Below are positions 54,016 through 62,490 of a stretch of 64,000 bases of DNA, in pieces. Source of the stretch: Paracoccus halophilus (GTDB taxonomy: Bacteria; Pseudomonadota; Alphaproteobacteria; Rhodobacterales; Rhodobacteraceae); NCBI RefSeq assembly GCF_000763905.1, contig NZ_JRKN01000007.1, positions 116,075 through 180,074 on the forward strand, given 5' to 3'. The notes beneath the pieces are model-generated. The model searched no databases, was not told where the DNA came from, and saw only the letters and a list, made by a program, of their open reading frames with translations. The translations under genes and the position numbers were made by a program. How positions within the stretch are numbered: the first letter of the stretch is position 1; every line of letters starts with the position of its first letter.

Positions 54016-54236
54016 AAAAAGCTGAATGCGAACAGGCTGTCCGGCATTTGTGCCATCAATGGCGGAAAGAATGTGGCTTTTCGTCCGCTCCGGCAGACCA
54101 GTTGAGCTTCGGCAGCTTCCTGTCATGGGTCCAGCAGAATTATTCATCTTACCTTGATTTCCGCACCACCACCTCCGTCTCTTATGACATGGAGATGTGG
54201 TTTGACGATGAATTCAAACAGAACTGGCGAAGGTAG
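54012..54236 (+). CDS. Hypothetical small protein, 74 residues
   Basis: GTG start overlapping the previous stop (GTGA). Helical, acidic C-terminus (DMEMWFDDEFKQNW) with two cysteines near the N-terminus. No family recognised. Probably works with the 319-residue protein upstream. Confidence 0.65.
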   Translation: MKKAECEQAVRHLCHQWRKECGFSSAPADQLSFGSFLSWVQQNYSSYLDFRTTTSVSYDMEMWFDDEFKQNWRR

Positions 54237-54257
54237 GATCAGCATCGCGCGACACGG

Positions 54258-54674
54258 CTAACCCGAGGGCTGGCCGACACCAGCCGCCAGGCGCATCCAT
54301 GCCGCGATGCCGACGCATCCGCCCCCGACGATGCAGAAGATTTGCCGCCAGATTTCGGACGGCACGGCTTCCTTGGTGATGCCATGGACCAGCGCATAGC
54401 CCGCGACGGCGGCGGGCGCGGCGAAGACAAGCGCCACGATCAGGCGGATGACGGGGGTGCGGATCGTCTCGAACAGCACCGCCAGGATGCCAAAGGCGAC
54501 GCCGGCCGAGAACAGCCCGACCAGTCCCGCGCCGATCAGGCCGGAGCCGGTCTGGTAGGCGAATTGCGCGGCGGCCAGCCCGACGAAAAAGGGCAGCGCG
54601 TAGATGGCGAGCGTATAGGCGAGAACGCAGAGAAGCGCGATCAACGCAACGCTCATGAACATGACGGCGACCAT
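54258..54674 (-). CDS. Hypothetical membrane protein, four helices
   Basis: 138 residues beginning MVAVMFMSVALIALLCVLAY with helices at about 4-24, 27-55, 58-75 and 78-97, then a soluble tail with a Gly-rich hydrophobic stretch. RBS AAGGAACAAG precedes ATG 54674. Seen with parB in this element family; function unknown. Confidence 0.68.
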   Translation of the reverse strand: MVAVMFMSVALIALLCVLAYTLAIYALPFFVGLAAAQFAYQTGSGLIGAGLVGLFSAGVAFGILAVLFETIRTPVIRLIVALVFAAPAAVAGYALVHGITKEAVPSEIWRQIFCIVGGGCVGIAAWMRLAAGVGQPSG

Positions 54675-54779
54675 GATCTTGTTCCTTTGACTTTGCAGCA
54701 CCGCCTTTCGCGCAGTCGTCAACACCGTCGCTGCGCATCTTTATGGTGCCGTTATCGTTCCGATCTGTCGAGGTCATCC

Positions 54780-54804
54780 GGCCGCGCGGGGAAGCCGCGC
54801 GGCC
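54780..54804. terminator. GC-rich hairpin between parB and the membrane protein
   Basis: Perfect 10-bp arms GGCCGCGCGG/CCGCGCGGCC (54780-54789, 54795-54804). On the plus strand it is followed by GCGATTTTT, on the minus strand by no U-run. It lies 54 bp after the parB stop and may insulate parB from the next minus-strand gene. Confidence 0.5.
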
Positions 54805-54857
54805 GCGATTTTTGGGGGTGGAAGACCGGGACCGCTTGCGCGATCCCGACCTGCCTT

Positions 54858-56960
54858 TCATTCCGCTGCGACGGGGAAAGCCTCATCCTCCGTAGCCTCG
54901 GCGCTCTCGGCCTCCGGCATGTCCCCGGTGGCGGGGGCTTCCTGCCGCTCGTCGGCCAGCCATGCGGGCCGTCCGGTACGCAGCACGGGCGGCAGCCAAC
55001 CGGTTCCGGCCAGAAGCTGCTCGGCGGCTTCCGCCATTTCCGGCTTCTTCCTGTCCGCGATCTGGTCCGCCGCCTCGTCGCCAAGGGCGTCACGCACGGC
55101 GGCGAGGATTTGCGCCTTGGTGACGCGCCCGAGATAGGCCCGAACCGTGGGCGTCCAGTGCGCCGTCATGTCGAGCGCCACCGCCGTCGCCAGCCTGTCT
55201 GCGGTGGCGAGGGCATGGCGCTTGTGGGTTTCCCACGGCTGCTTGACGGCATTGACGGTCAGCGAAGCGCAATGGGCGAACAGGGCCATGACGCTGGCAT
55301 GGTCCAGTCCGGCGATGAAGCCCCAAAGCTCCGCCACGTCGCGCGGCATGTCCGCCGCCCATCCGGCATGGCGATCCTCCAACGCCTTCGCCGCCGCCGT
55401 GTCCTCGATCCCGTCCGCGTGGCTGGCGAGGTAGCTGCTCGTCGGGCGAATTTCGAGGCAATGGGCATCCCCGCCGCCGCGATAGAAGGTCTGTGCGGCG
55501 AGCGCATGGGTGACGGCGATCAAGGCCATGTCCGGCTGCTCGCCAAGGGCGAGACGCAGGGCAAGGGTGCGATGCGCGGTCAGGTCGCGAACGAGCGCGT
55601 CCGACAGCGGCTTGCCGTCTTCCTCCGCGTCCTCGTCCTCCGGCCCGTGGTCGGAAACGGGATGGCCGTCACAATCATGTTCGTCGCCGTCCACGATTTC
55701 GCCATCACCATTGACGCGCACCCCGTCGATAACGGTGCTGCCATCCTCCGCTTCGGGTTCCTCCGGTTCCGGGGCTTCGTCTTCGGGCCGGATGAACCCG
55801 CGCTCGATGCGGGCTTCTCCGTCATGGTTCAGAACCACGAACACGCCACCGCGCGCGATCTCGTCGGCTTCATAGGCATGACGCTTGCCGTCGATCCGCT
55901 CGATCTCGGCTTCAAGCTCCGCGAAACGCTGATCCACTTCCGGCGGCAGGTCCACGTCCGCGTCCTCCCATTCCGCCGACAGACGTTCAAGTTCCTCCTG
56001 CGCGGCGTCGTAGGCGGTTTCGTCTTCCTCCGAAAGCTCCACCGGCTGCGGATAGCTGCGGCGCAGGCCGTGGGCGTGGGGCCAGTCGATATGGGCCGAA
56101 ACCCATTTCCATCCCTCGGCCTCCTGCACCTGCGCCGCGATGCCTTCCAGCTTGTCGAGGGCCAGTCGGTCGAGCAACGCGGCATCCTCGTAGAAGCCGC
56201 CGCGATCCTCGGTGAACAGGTCGCGGATGATGGTGCCGCCCGCCTCCGAATAGGCTTCCGCCCCGACAAGGATTGCGCGCCGGTCGGTTGCCGCCACGTT
56301 GCTCGCCGTCAGGTCGCGGCGAATGATCCACGGCTCGCGGTTGTAGGACAGGTGTTCGTAAACCTGTTCCTGTCGGGCATGGTCCTCGGTGATGGCGAAG
56401 GCCATCAACTGATCCAACGTCAGATCGCCGTCACGATAGACCTGCATCAGCTTGGGGCTGACCGCGCCGAGGCGAAGCCGCTGCTTCACCACATGGGCGG
56501 TGACGCCGAAGCGGGCGGCGATTTCCTCCGCGCCCCATCCGCGCATTTCGGCAAGCTCGCGGAAGCGCTCGAACTGGTCGGCGGGGTGCAGGTCTTCGCG
56601 GGTCACGTTCTCGTCAAGGCTGATCTCGGCAGGGTCGTTCGCCGTGTCGATGACGCAGCGGATCGGCTCGGTCCGCTTGATCTCCTTGCGCTTGGCGCGC
56701 AGCAACTGCGCCAGCCTGCGGCCTTCGCCGACACTCACCAGATAGCAGCCGGTCGGCTCGCCCTCCGCGTCAAGTTCCGGCTCCACCACCAGATTTTGCA
56801 GGATGCCCTTGGCGGCGATGCTCGCCGCCTTCGCCTCGATGGACGCTTCGCTGTGCGGGGTCTTCCGAGCGTTCTGTGGGTGCCTCTTGAGCTTGGTGAG
56901 CGGGATGAAAACCGTTTCGCCATGTTCGGGAACGGTCGGGGTCTGTGTCTTGGTCGTCAT
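54858..56960 (-). CDS. parB: Large ParB/Spo0J-family nuclease-like protein
   Basis: 700 residues. The ParB N-domain has IPLTKLKRHPQNARK, the CTP/nuclease-fold motif GEGRRLAQLLRA and ENVTREDLHPADQFERF, and the HTH RGWGAEEIAARFGVTAHVVKQRL (ends shown). A long acidic middle (about 385-470, rich in D/E) and a helical C-terminal domain make it twice normal ParB length, as in plasmid ParB-like proteins of this family. It is far from parA, so a role other than segregation is possible. Shares its leader with DUF932. Confidence 0.87.
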   Translation of the reverse strand: MTTKTQTPTVPEHGETVFIPLTKLKRHPQNARKTPHSEASIEAKAASIAAKGILQNLVVEPELDAEGEPTGCYLVSVGEGRRLAQLLRAKRKEIKRTEPIRCVIDTANDPAEISLDENVTREDLHPADQFERFRELAEMRGWGAEEIAARFGVTAHVVKQRLRLGAVSPKLMQVYRDGDLTLDQLMAFAITEDHARQEQVYEHLSYNREPWIIRRDLTASNVAATDRRAILVGAEAYSEAGGTIIRDLFTEDRGGFYEDAALLDRLALDKLEGIAAQVQEAEGWKWVSAHIDWPHAHGLRRSYPQPVELSEEDETAYDAAQEELERLSAEWEDADVDLPPEVDQRFAELEAEIERIDGKRHAYEADEIARGGVFVVLNHDGEARIERGFIRPEDEAPEPEEPEAEDGSTVIDGVRVNGDGEIVDGDEHDCDGHPVSDHGPEDEDAEEDGKPLSDALVRDLTAHRTLALRLALGEQPDMALIAVTHALAAQTFYRGGGDAHCLEIRPTSSYLASHADGIEDTAAAKALEDRHAGWAADMPRDVAELWGFIAGLDHASVMALFAHCASLTVNAVKQPWETHKRHALATADRLATAVALDMTAHWTPTVRAYLGRVTKAQILAAVRDALGDEAADQIADRKKPEMAEAAEQLLAGTGWLPPVLRTGRPAWLADERQEAPATGDMPEAESAEATEDEAFPVAAE

Positions 56961-57189
56961 GGTCTTTCCTTTCATGGGCTTGGGTTGGAGCGCAGCGCTG
57001 CGCTGCAACCCTGCCCGTCGGCGAGACCGGGGGGTGCAAGGTGCAAGGGCGGACGGGCGGAGGGGGATCACCCGGCCTGCACAAGCGGATCGACATCATG
57101 ACGAAGGTGTGCAGCATGTATCCGCGCGGAAGGCTGGGGATACCGCCCGGCCGCCCTTGTGCCGCGCCAGGGGGCAGCGCCCCCAAGCA
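56958..57189. repeat. 232-bp leader repeat, copy 2 (parB)
   Basis: Direct repeat of 50669-50900 with eight mismatches. It begins at the parB start codon and ends after the GGGGGC hairpin. The following 57190-57335 is AT-richer, carries no gene and probably includes the promoter of the plus-strand nuclease operon. Confidence 0.85.
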
Positions 57190-57335
57190 ATCGGCCTTGC
57201 TTCTCTTTTGCTTAGTCATGCAGAATTCGGTGTCGTGGAATAGAGACAAACCGCCTATGATTGATCCTGTGAGCAGGCTGAGGGTTTTCCTCTGGAGCAA
57301 TGAAGTATTTATAGTAATGTTGCCAGGGGGGCATC

Positions 57336-59630
57336 GTGATCGAAGAAATCCGAATTGCAAAAGTCGCAACCTACGGCGATGTTCCGCAAATTTTGAATGG
57401 CTTGCGGCCAGTCAACTATTTCTTTGGAACCAATGGATCCGGTAAAACAACGATATCACGGATTATCGCAGATCCCGCTTTATACCCAACCTGCACCGTA
57501 GCTTGGCGTGACGATCGTATTCTGGAAGCCCTTGTCTACAACCGGGATTTCGTTGCTCAGAACTTTTCGCAGCAATTGCGCGGAATCTTCACTCTTGGCG
57601 AAGTCGCGGCTGAGAAGCTGACTGAGATTGAAGTGGCCCGAGCAAAGGTGGAGGAAATTGAAAAGCAGATCTTTACGCTGAAAGGTACGCTGGGCGACCC
57701 CTCCGAGGCCAGCGGCAAGCATGGGGATCTCGGCGTATTACGTGACAACTTCGAAGCAGAATGTTGGAAATTAAAAACAGCGCATGACAGAAATTTCCAA
57801 GCGGCATTCGCTGGGGTGCGCAATTCTCGCGCTCGATTCTGTGACAAGATTCTGGAGGAAGCCGGAGCAAATCAAGCCGCTGTGCACCCAGTTGATGACT
57901 TGAAGGCCCGCGCCGACACCGTTTTTGCAGAAGGCGTTGGTAAATTGCCGACGCTATCGAGCGTCAATGGTGCTGAGGTAATGGCCTTCGAGGAGAGTCC
58001 AGTCCTTGCAAAGAAGGTGGTCGGAAAAGAAGATATCGACATCGCCGGCCTTATTCGACGCCTGGGCAATAGCGACTGGGTTCGCGAGGGTCTTAATTTC
58101 GCTGAGGGGGCTGGATCGCCGTGCCCCTTCTGTCAGAGAGCGCTTGATGCGGAACTGCTCGAAAAGTTGAACGCTTTCTTTGATGAAGCCTATCTTGCCG
58201 ACATCGGTGAAATAGCGCGGATAGAAGAGGCATATAGGACGCTTTCGGACGTGCTCCTGAACGAAGTTGATGCCGCGCTGACTTCCGGCAGCCCGCACAT
58301 TGATGTTGAAGTCCTGCGCCCTTTGGCTGAGCGGCTCCGTTCTCTCGTTGCTCTGAACCAGCGTCATATCGAACGTAAACGGAAGGAAGCTAGCCTGCCG
58401 ATCACGCTGGAACCTCTCCACGATGCAATTGAAGAAATCGCCGCGCTCATCGAAAGGGCGAATGCTGAAACCACGAAGCACAATGGCTTGGTCGATAATC
58501 TAACCGCTGAACGTCGCGCGCTTACGTCCGAGATATGGAAGTGCCTGATAGACGAAAAAAAGGGCATCATTGACTCATACGTCTCTGAAAAGGCAGGGCT
58601 CGACAAGGCTATCGCGGGCCTTGCCAGCGGCCTTGAAGGCAAAGCGAAAGAACTAGCCACGGCACAAGGCGTCCTAGCTGAACTGGAGAAAGGCGTAACT
58701 AGCGTCCAACCAACTGTTACAGAGATAAACAATACCCTTTCATCATTCGGGTTTACAAGCTTCAAGCTGGCAACAGCCGGCGAGAAGGAACAGTATTACC
58801 GAATTGTGCGGGACGATGGCAGTGATGCCCAAGAAACCCTCAGTGAAGGGGAGAAGAGCTTCATCACCTTCTTATATTTCTATCATTTAATCCGAGGCAG
58901 TACTACGGCGAGCGGGATAAACATCGACCGCATCGTTGTTTTCGATGATCCAGTATCGAGCTTGGACAGCGATGTCCTCTTTATCGTCAGTTCTCTTATC
59001 AAGCGAATTCTGGCTGAAGCCGTGGAAGGTAACGGCCGCATAAAGCAGATCTTCGTGCTGACCCACAATATCTATTTCCATAAAGAAGTGTCGTTTGACC
59101 CGAAGCGGCAGAGCACACGGCGCACGCATGAGACGTTTTGGGTCGTGCGAAAAGTTGACGGCGCCACCGTCCTTGACGGCTATGAGGCCAACCCGATCAG
59201 AACATCTTATGAACTTCTCTGGGCTGAAGTGAAGAACCCAGATCGTTCAAATTTGACGATTCAGAACGTCCTGCGACGCATCCTAGAACACTATTTCACC
59301 ATCCTCGGAAACATGGACAAGGACGCGGTCATCGCGAAGTTCGAAGGGCGTGACCAGCAAGTCTGTGCGTCCTTGTTTTCATGGATCAATGACGGCTCAC
59401 ACAATTTTGCAGATGACCTGTATCTCGCAGCAGATGATACGACGGTTGCCCGCTATCTTGCTGTGTTCAAAAAGATATTCGAAGTAACTAGTCATGGCGC
59501 CCACTACGCGATGATGATGGGAGGAGAGGCGACAATCGAGGAGCCTAGCCCCGATAATTCACCCGAAATTCGGGGTTCAGAGACGTTGGTTGAGCTCTCC
59601 CCGTCCGCCGGTGGAGTTAGCACTGAATGA
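57336..59630 (+). CDS. RloC-like anticodon nuclease (AAA_13 ATPase with zinc hook)
   Basis: 764 residues from GTG 57336 with AGGGGGG upstream. P-loop GTNGSGKTT (31-39), a long coiled coil split by a zinc-hook motif CPFC (C263, C266), ABC signature LSEGEKSF near 503 and Walker B IVVFDDPVSSLD near 535. The C-terminal part has R647-x3-E651 (RRILE) and H689 in NDGSH, matching the Arg-Glu-His triad described for PrrC/RloC anticodon nucleases. Such enzymes cut tRNA anticodon loops after DNA damage or phage attack. Its stop overlaps the next start (ATGA). Its target is unknown. Confidence 0.85.
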   Translation: MIEEIRIAKVATYGDVPQILNGLRPVNYFFGTNGSGKTTISRIIADPALYPTCTVAWRDDRILEALVYNRDFVAQNFSQQLRGIFTLGEVAAEKLTEIEVARAKVEEIEKQIFTLKGTLGDPSEASGKHGDLGVLRDNFEAECWKLKTAHDRNFQAAFAGVRNSRARFCDKILEEAGANQAAVHPVDDLKARADTVFAEGVGKLPTLSSVNGAEVMAFEESPVLAKKVVGKEDIDIAGLIRRLGNSDWVREGLNFAEGAGSPCPFCQRALDAELLEKLNAFFDEAYLADIGEIARIEEAYRTLSDVLLNEVDAALTSGSPHIDVEVLRPLAERLRSLVALNQRHIERKRKEASLPITLEPLHDAIEEIAALIERANAETTKHNGLVDNLTAERRALTSEIWKCLIDEKKGIIDSYVSEKAGLDKAIAGLASGLEGKAKELATAQGVLAELEKGVTSVQPTVTEINNTLSSFGFTSFKLATAGEKEQYYRIVRDDGSDAQETLSEGEKSFITFLYFYHLIRGSTTASGINIDRIVVFDDPVSSLDSDVLFIVSSLIKRILAEAVEGNGRIKQIFVLTHNIYFHKEVSFDPKRQSTRRTHETFWVVRKVDGATVLDGYEANPIRTSYELLWAEVKNPDRSNLTIQNVLRRILEHYFTILGNMDKDAVIAKFEGRDQQVCASLFSWINDGSHNFADDLYLAADDTTVARYLAVFKKIFEVTSHGAHYAMMMGGEATIEEPSPDNSPEIRGSETLVELSPSAGGVSTE

Positions 59631-61942
59631 CGGCCGGCGACGATCAGGCAGTGTCTAAACCGCCCCGTGACCGTCATGCTCACGGCCCATGGAGTGATTT
59701 GGCGCTACATACCATCGGCTGGCGCGCGTTTCAGGACCTTTGCTCCCAAGTGTGCGAGGTGGTGCTGGAGCGTCCGGTCGAAATCTTTCGCGAAGCGCAG
59801 GATGGTGGCCAAGACGCGGTATTCCTCATTCCGGCGAAGCCCGACGCGCCGCCGATTGGAACTGTCCAATGCAAACACACGTCTGAATCCAACAAGGCAT
59901 TGAAGGTTGGCGATCTCACTGCCGAGATCAACCATGTCGAAGATTTGGTCAAAGCTGGCCAAGCAGACACTTATGTCTTCATGACCAACATGAGCGTAGA
60001 CGCGCCTGTCGCGGCCGCGATGCGCACCAAACTACGTGCCCTCGGTGTGCGCAAGCCGCATATTCTCGGTCGCCAGTATATTGTTCGAGCCATCAGGAGC
60101 AGCGCAAAATTGCGAGCCCTGGTCCCCCAAGTCTATGGATTGGGGGATCTTACATCGATCGTCGATGAGCGGCTTAGCGAGCAGAGCCGAGCGCTGCTCG
60201 ATAGCTGGATTCCGAAGTTGCGGACCTATGTGCCAACGAAGGCGCATCGTGACGCTGTCAATGCGATCTCCGAACATGGTGTGGTTCTCCTGCTCGGCAA
60301 CCCATCAAGCGGTAAGTCGGCGATCGGCGCGATTGTATCGACCATTGCCTCGGAAAACCCCAACAACACGGTCCTAGCGCTCACGAGCCCGCGTGATTTC
60401 GAGACTGGTTGGAACCCGAATGATCCAGGTCGTTTCTTTTGGATTGATGACGCTTTCGGATCGAACGTGCTGCGCGACGATTACGTTCAGGACTGGGCAT
60501 CCGCCTTTTCGAAACTGCGGGCAGTGATCAAGCATGGTAATCGCTTTCTCCTGACTTCACGAAAACACATCTACGAAGCAGCACGGCGTCGGCTCGGACA
60601 ACGCAATCTTGCACAATTCGTCGATGGCAGCGCTGTAGTTGATGTTGGCGATCTAACCTTCGAAGAGAAGTCGCAAATCCTCTATAATCATATCAATTTC
60701 GGTGAGCAGAGCCAAAGCTGGCGTTCGAGTGTCAAGCCCCACCTTTCGGCCGTGGCCGCGGTTACAGATTTCTTGCCGGGCATCGCCGAACGGCTGGGCG
60801 ATCCAAACTTCACAAAGGGCCTCACACCGCGCGAGAGCTCGCTTGTCCGCTTCATGAAAGAGCCACGTGAGCATCTCATTGATACCGTCAACGCCCTAGA
60901 CGATCAGTTGCAGGCCGCGTTGATCCTCGTTTACGTGCATCAGGCCGGCTTCGATCCGAACGATTATGATCCGTCGGCTGCACAGGCGGTCGCGGAGCTT
61001 ACCGGCTTTACCCTGACCAAGATTCAGGATTGCTTCGCCGAGTTAGCAGGGTCTTTCCTCAAGCTCTCAGGGTCCAAATGGACCTTTGCACATCCTACGA
61101 TATCCGATGCGCTGACTGAAATCCTGCGGCAAAAGCCTCATATGATGGCGGCGCTTATTAGAGGCGCGACCATCGATACTATCCTCAGCAGCTTCATATG
61201 CGAGAACTCGCCGCATGTTCGAGATGCGCTCGTTATTCCAGCCACACTTGACGACGCCTTAGTCAGCCGGCTCGGTCGCACACCCGACGAATGGCATAGG
61301 AATTGGCTGCTATTCCACTTCCTCTCTTACCGCGCCAGCGAAGCGGTATTCACCAAAGCGATACAGCAGTTTCCGGGGTTACTTTGTCGCTCCTGCTGGC
61401 AGACGGAACTCGTTGGCAACGATCCCCAGGTTGCTGCCCATGCCCGAGCCCATCGCCTCGGTCTCTTACAGGGTGATTTGCGCTTAGAGACAGCAGACCG
61501 TCTCGAATCCGCTGCGCTCACAGACCTTGATCTGTCCTTCTTCGAGGAGGAGGACATGCTCGCACTCATGCCCTTGCTACGTCTCGTCGGCGTAGGCTTG
61601 GCGCTACGGACAACCATCTTTCCGTCGCTCGACGACCGCATTGAGGAGATCACCGCGGACGCCGACCTGGACGAAGAGCCTGAAAGCCATTTTGAGAAAT
61701 TACTTGGCATGTTGGATCGTGTAGAAACGATCGGCGTCGATACCGACACCGCCGACTTGATCGTCGGCGCCCGGAATCAAGTTAAGCGATCTGTTGAAGC
61801 GTTGGAGGAGCGGAAACGGGAACGCGATGAAGAAGCCGAAGACGAGACGGACTGGACTCATATCGTGACACAGAAGAAAGAGGAGTCTCCTCCTTCCACC
61901 GCCACCACGAACCGCTCAGTTTTCGATGATGTCGATAAGTGA
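59627..61942 (+). CDS. STAND-type NTPase with N-terminal REase-like domain
   Basis: 771 residues. Residues 25-165 form a restriction-endonuclease-like (Mrr-type) domain: GWRAFQDLCSQV, then D63 in DGGQD and Q81-x-K83 in VQCKHT, the PD-(D/E)xK variant with Gln. A P-loop NTPase follows: GNPSSGKS (224-231) and Walker B FFWIDDAFG (271-278), with LTSRKHIY as sensor, resembling nSTAND3 proteins. Residues 430-771 are helical, probably the sensor, ending in an acidic coil. In STAND defence proteins ligand binding causes assembly and nuclease activation. Translationally coupled to the RloC-like gene. Confidence 0.82.
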   Translation: MTAGDDQAVSKPPRDRHAHGPWSDLALHTIGWRAFQDLCSQVCEVVLERPVEIFREAQDGGQDAVFLIPAKPDAPPIGTVQCKHTSESNKALKVGDLTAEINHVEDLVKAGQADTYVFMTNMSVDAPVAAAMRTKLRALGVRKPHILGRQYIVRAIRSSAKLRALVPQVYGLGDLTSIVDERLSEQSRALLDSWIPKLRTYVPTKAHRDAVNAISEHGVVLLLGNPSSGKSAIGAIVSTIASENPNNTVLALTSPRDFETGWNPNDPGRFFWIDDAFGSNVLRDDYVQDWASAFSKLRAVIKHGNRFLLTSRKHIYEAARRRLGQRNLAQFVDGSAVVDVGDLTFEEKSQILYNHINFGEQSQSWRSSVKPHLSAVAAVTDFLPGIAERLGDPNFTKGLTPRESSLVRFMKEPREHLIDTVNALDDQLQAALILVYVHQAGFDPNDYDPSAAQAVAELTGFTLTKIQDCFAELAGSFLKLSGSKWTFAHPTISDALTEILRQKPHMMAALIRGATIDTILSSFICENSPHVRDALVIPATLDDALVSRLGRTPDEWHRNWLLFHFLSYRASEAVFTKAIQQFPGLLCRSCWQTELVGNDPQVAAHARAHRLGLLQGDLRLETADRLESAALTDLDLSFFEEEDMLALMPLLRLVGVGLALRTTIFPSLDDRIEEITADADLDEEPESHFEKLLGMLDRVETIGVDTDTADLIVGARNQVKRSVEALEERKRERDEEAEDETDWTHIVTQKKEESPPSTATTNRSVFDDVDK

Positions 61943-62490
61943 ATCTGAGCGCCTGTGCCGTTTGATGCAGTCGTTGTACAGGCGCTTCGCAGGGAAACCG
62001 CCTCTTCCAGGGGTGGAGCACCTCCTATGCAATGAGCATCAGACCGCTATCTCCGTTTGGGTGACGGCAGCTTTATTTTGGAGGGTCATGGAGGGCTATA
62101 GAGTAAACGTAGTTCTCATCGCTATCCCGCGTGCCCCGCCACTTGCACATTGCAAACCCGAAAACAGGTCCCTCGCGGGGCCTTTTTCTTTATGTGCCAA
62201 AGGGGTTTGCAGGGACCATCCGCCCTTCGGAGACTGGCCGACTGCGCGAAATCGGTCTCCGAACGCCCATCGTCTCTTTTCACCCGCCCCTCGCTCCCGG
62301 CGAGACGGGTTCAAAACCCCCATAGATTTCAACGAACTGACCGGATCGCATTGCGGCCGTGTTTCGCTGGTTCCGGCTTGTCTCAAAGCCGATGGCGACG
62401 CGACACGGGCGGCGTGGTCGTTAGTATGACTTGGGAGTTTTGCGCGAAGTCTCTGATGACAAACGCAGTTTCCACCCCTAGCCTGGCGCA
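61943..62490. other. 548-bp gap after the nuclease operon
   Basis: No supported gene; short frames here lack starts and similarity. It includes the intrinsic terminator at 62166 and a CCGCCACTT block (62137-62145) that also follows the tRNA-Ser 3' end, not enough to call an attachment site. Confidence 0.5.
62166..62190 (+). terminator. Intrinsic terminator
   Basis: AGGTCCC-TCGC-GGGGCCT hairpin (62166-62183, one G-U pair) followed by TTTTTCTTT. It lies about 220 bp after the STAND gene and would end the nuclease operon. Confidence 0.75.

Larger units (their letters stand above)
20127..62490. mobile_element. Integrative and conjugative element (right end not found)
   Basis: From the tRNA-Ser rightwards there is a recombinase, a full Trb mating-pair module, VirD4-type coupling protein, relaxase, replication/partition genes, transfer regulators and cargo. 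This gene order is known from alphaproteobacterial ICEs with RlxS-type relaxases. The left boundary is the 3' end of the tRNA. I could not find a convincing second copy of the tRNA end, so the right coordinate is nominal and the element may extend past the window or stop earlier. Confidence 0.6.

Noticed and set aside
57336..59630. SMC/Rad50-type DNA repair ATPase.
   Set aside because: Zinc hook and ABC motifs fit, but the C-terminal RRILE and NDGSH residues and overall length match AAA_13/RloC rather than Rad50, and no Mre11 partner is present.
62125..62145. Possible attR: CCGCCACTT preceded by partly matching bases, resembling the 3' end of tRNA-Ser (20109-20129).
   Set aside because: Only nine contiguous bases match and the rest agrees at alternating positions; too weak to define the right end of the element.
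62131..62325. 64-codon plus-strand frame after the STAND gene.
   Set aside because: It runs through the intrinsic terminator and has no ribosome binding site or domain.
62281..62330. tRNA 3' fragment suggested by GGGTTCAAAACCC.
   Set aside because: Only three stem pairs flank the loop and no acceptor or CCA sequence follows.
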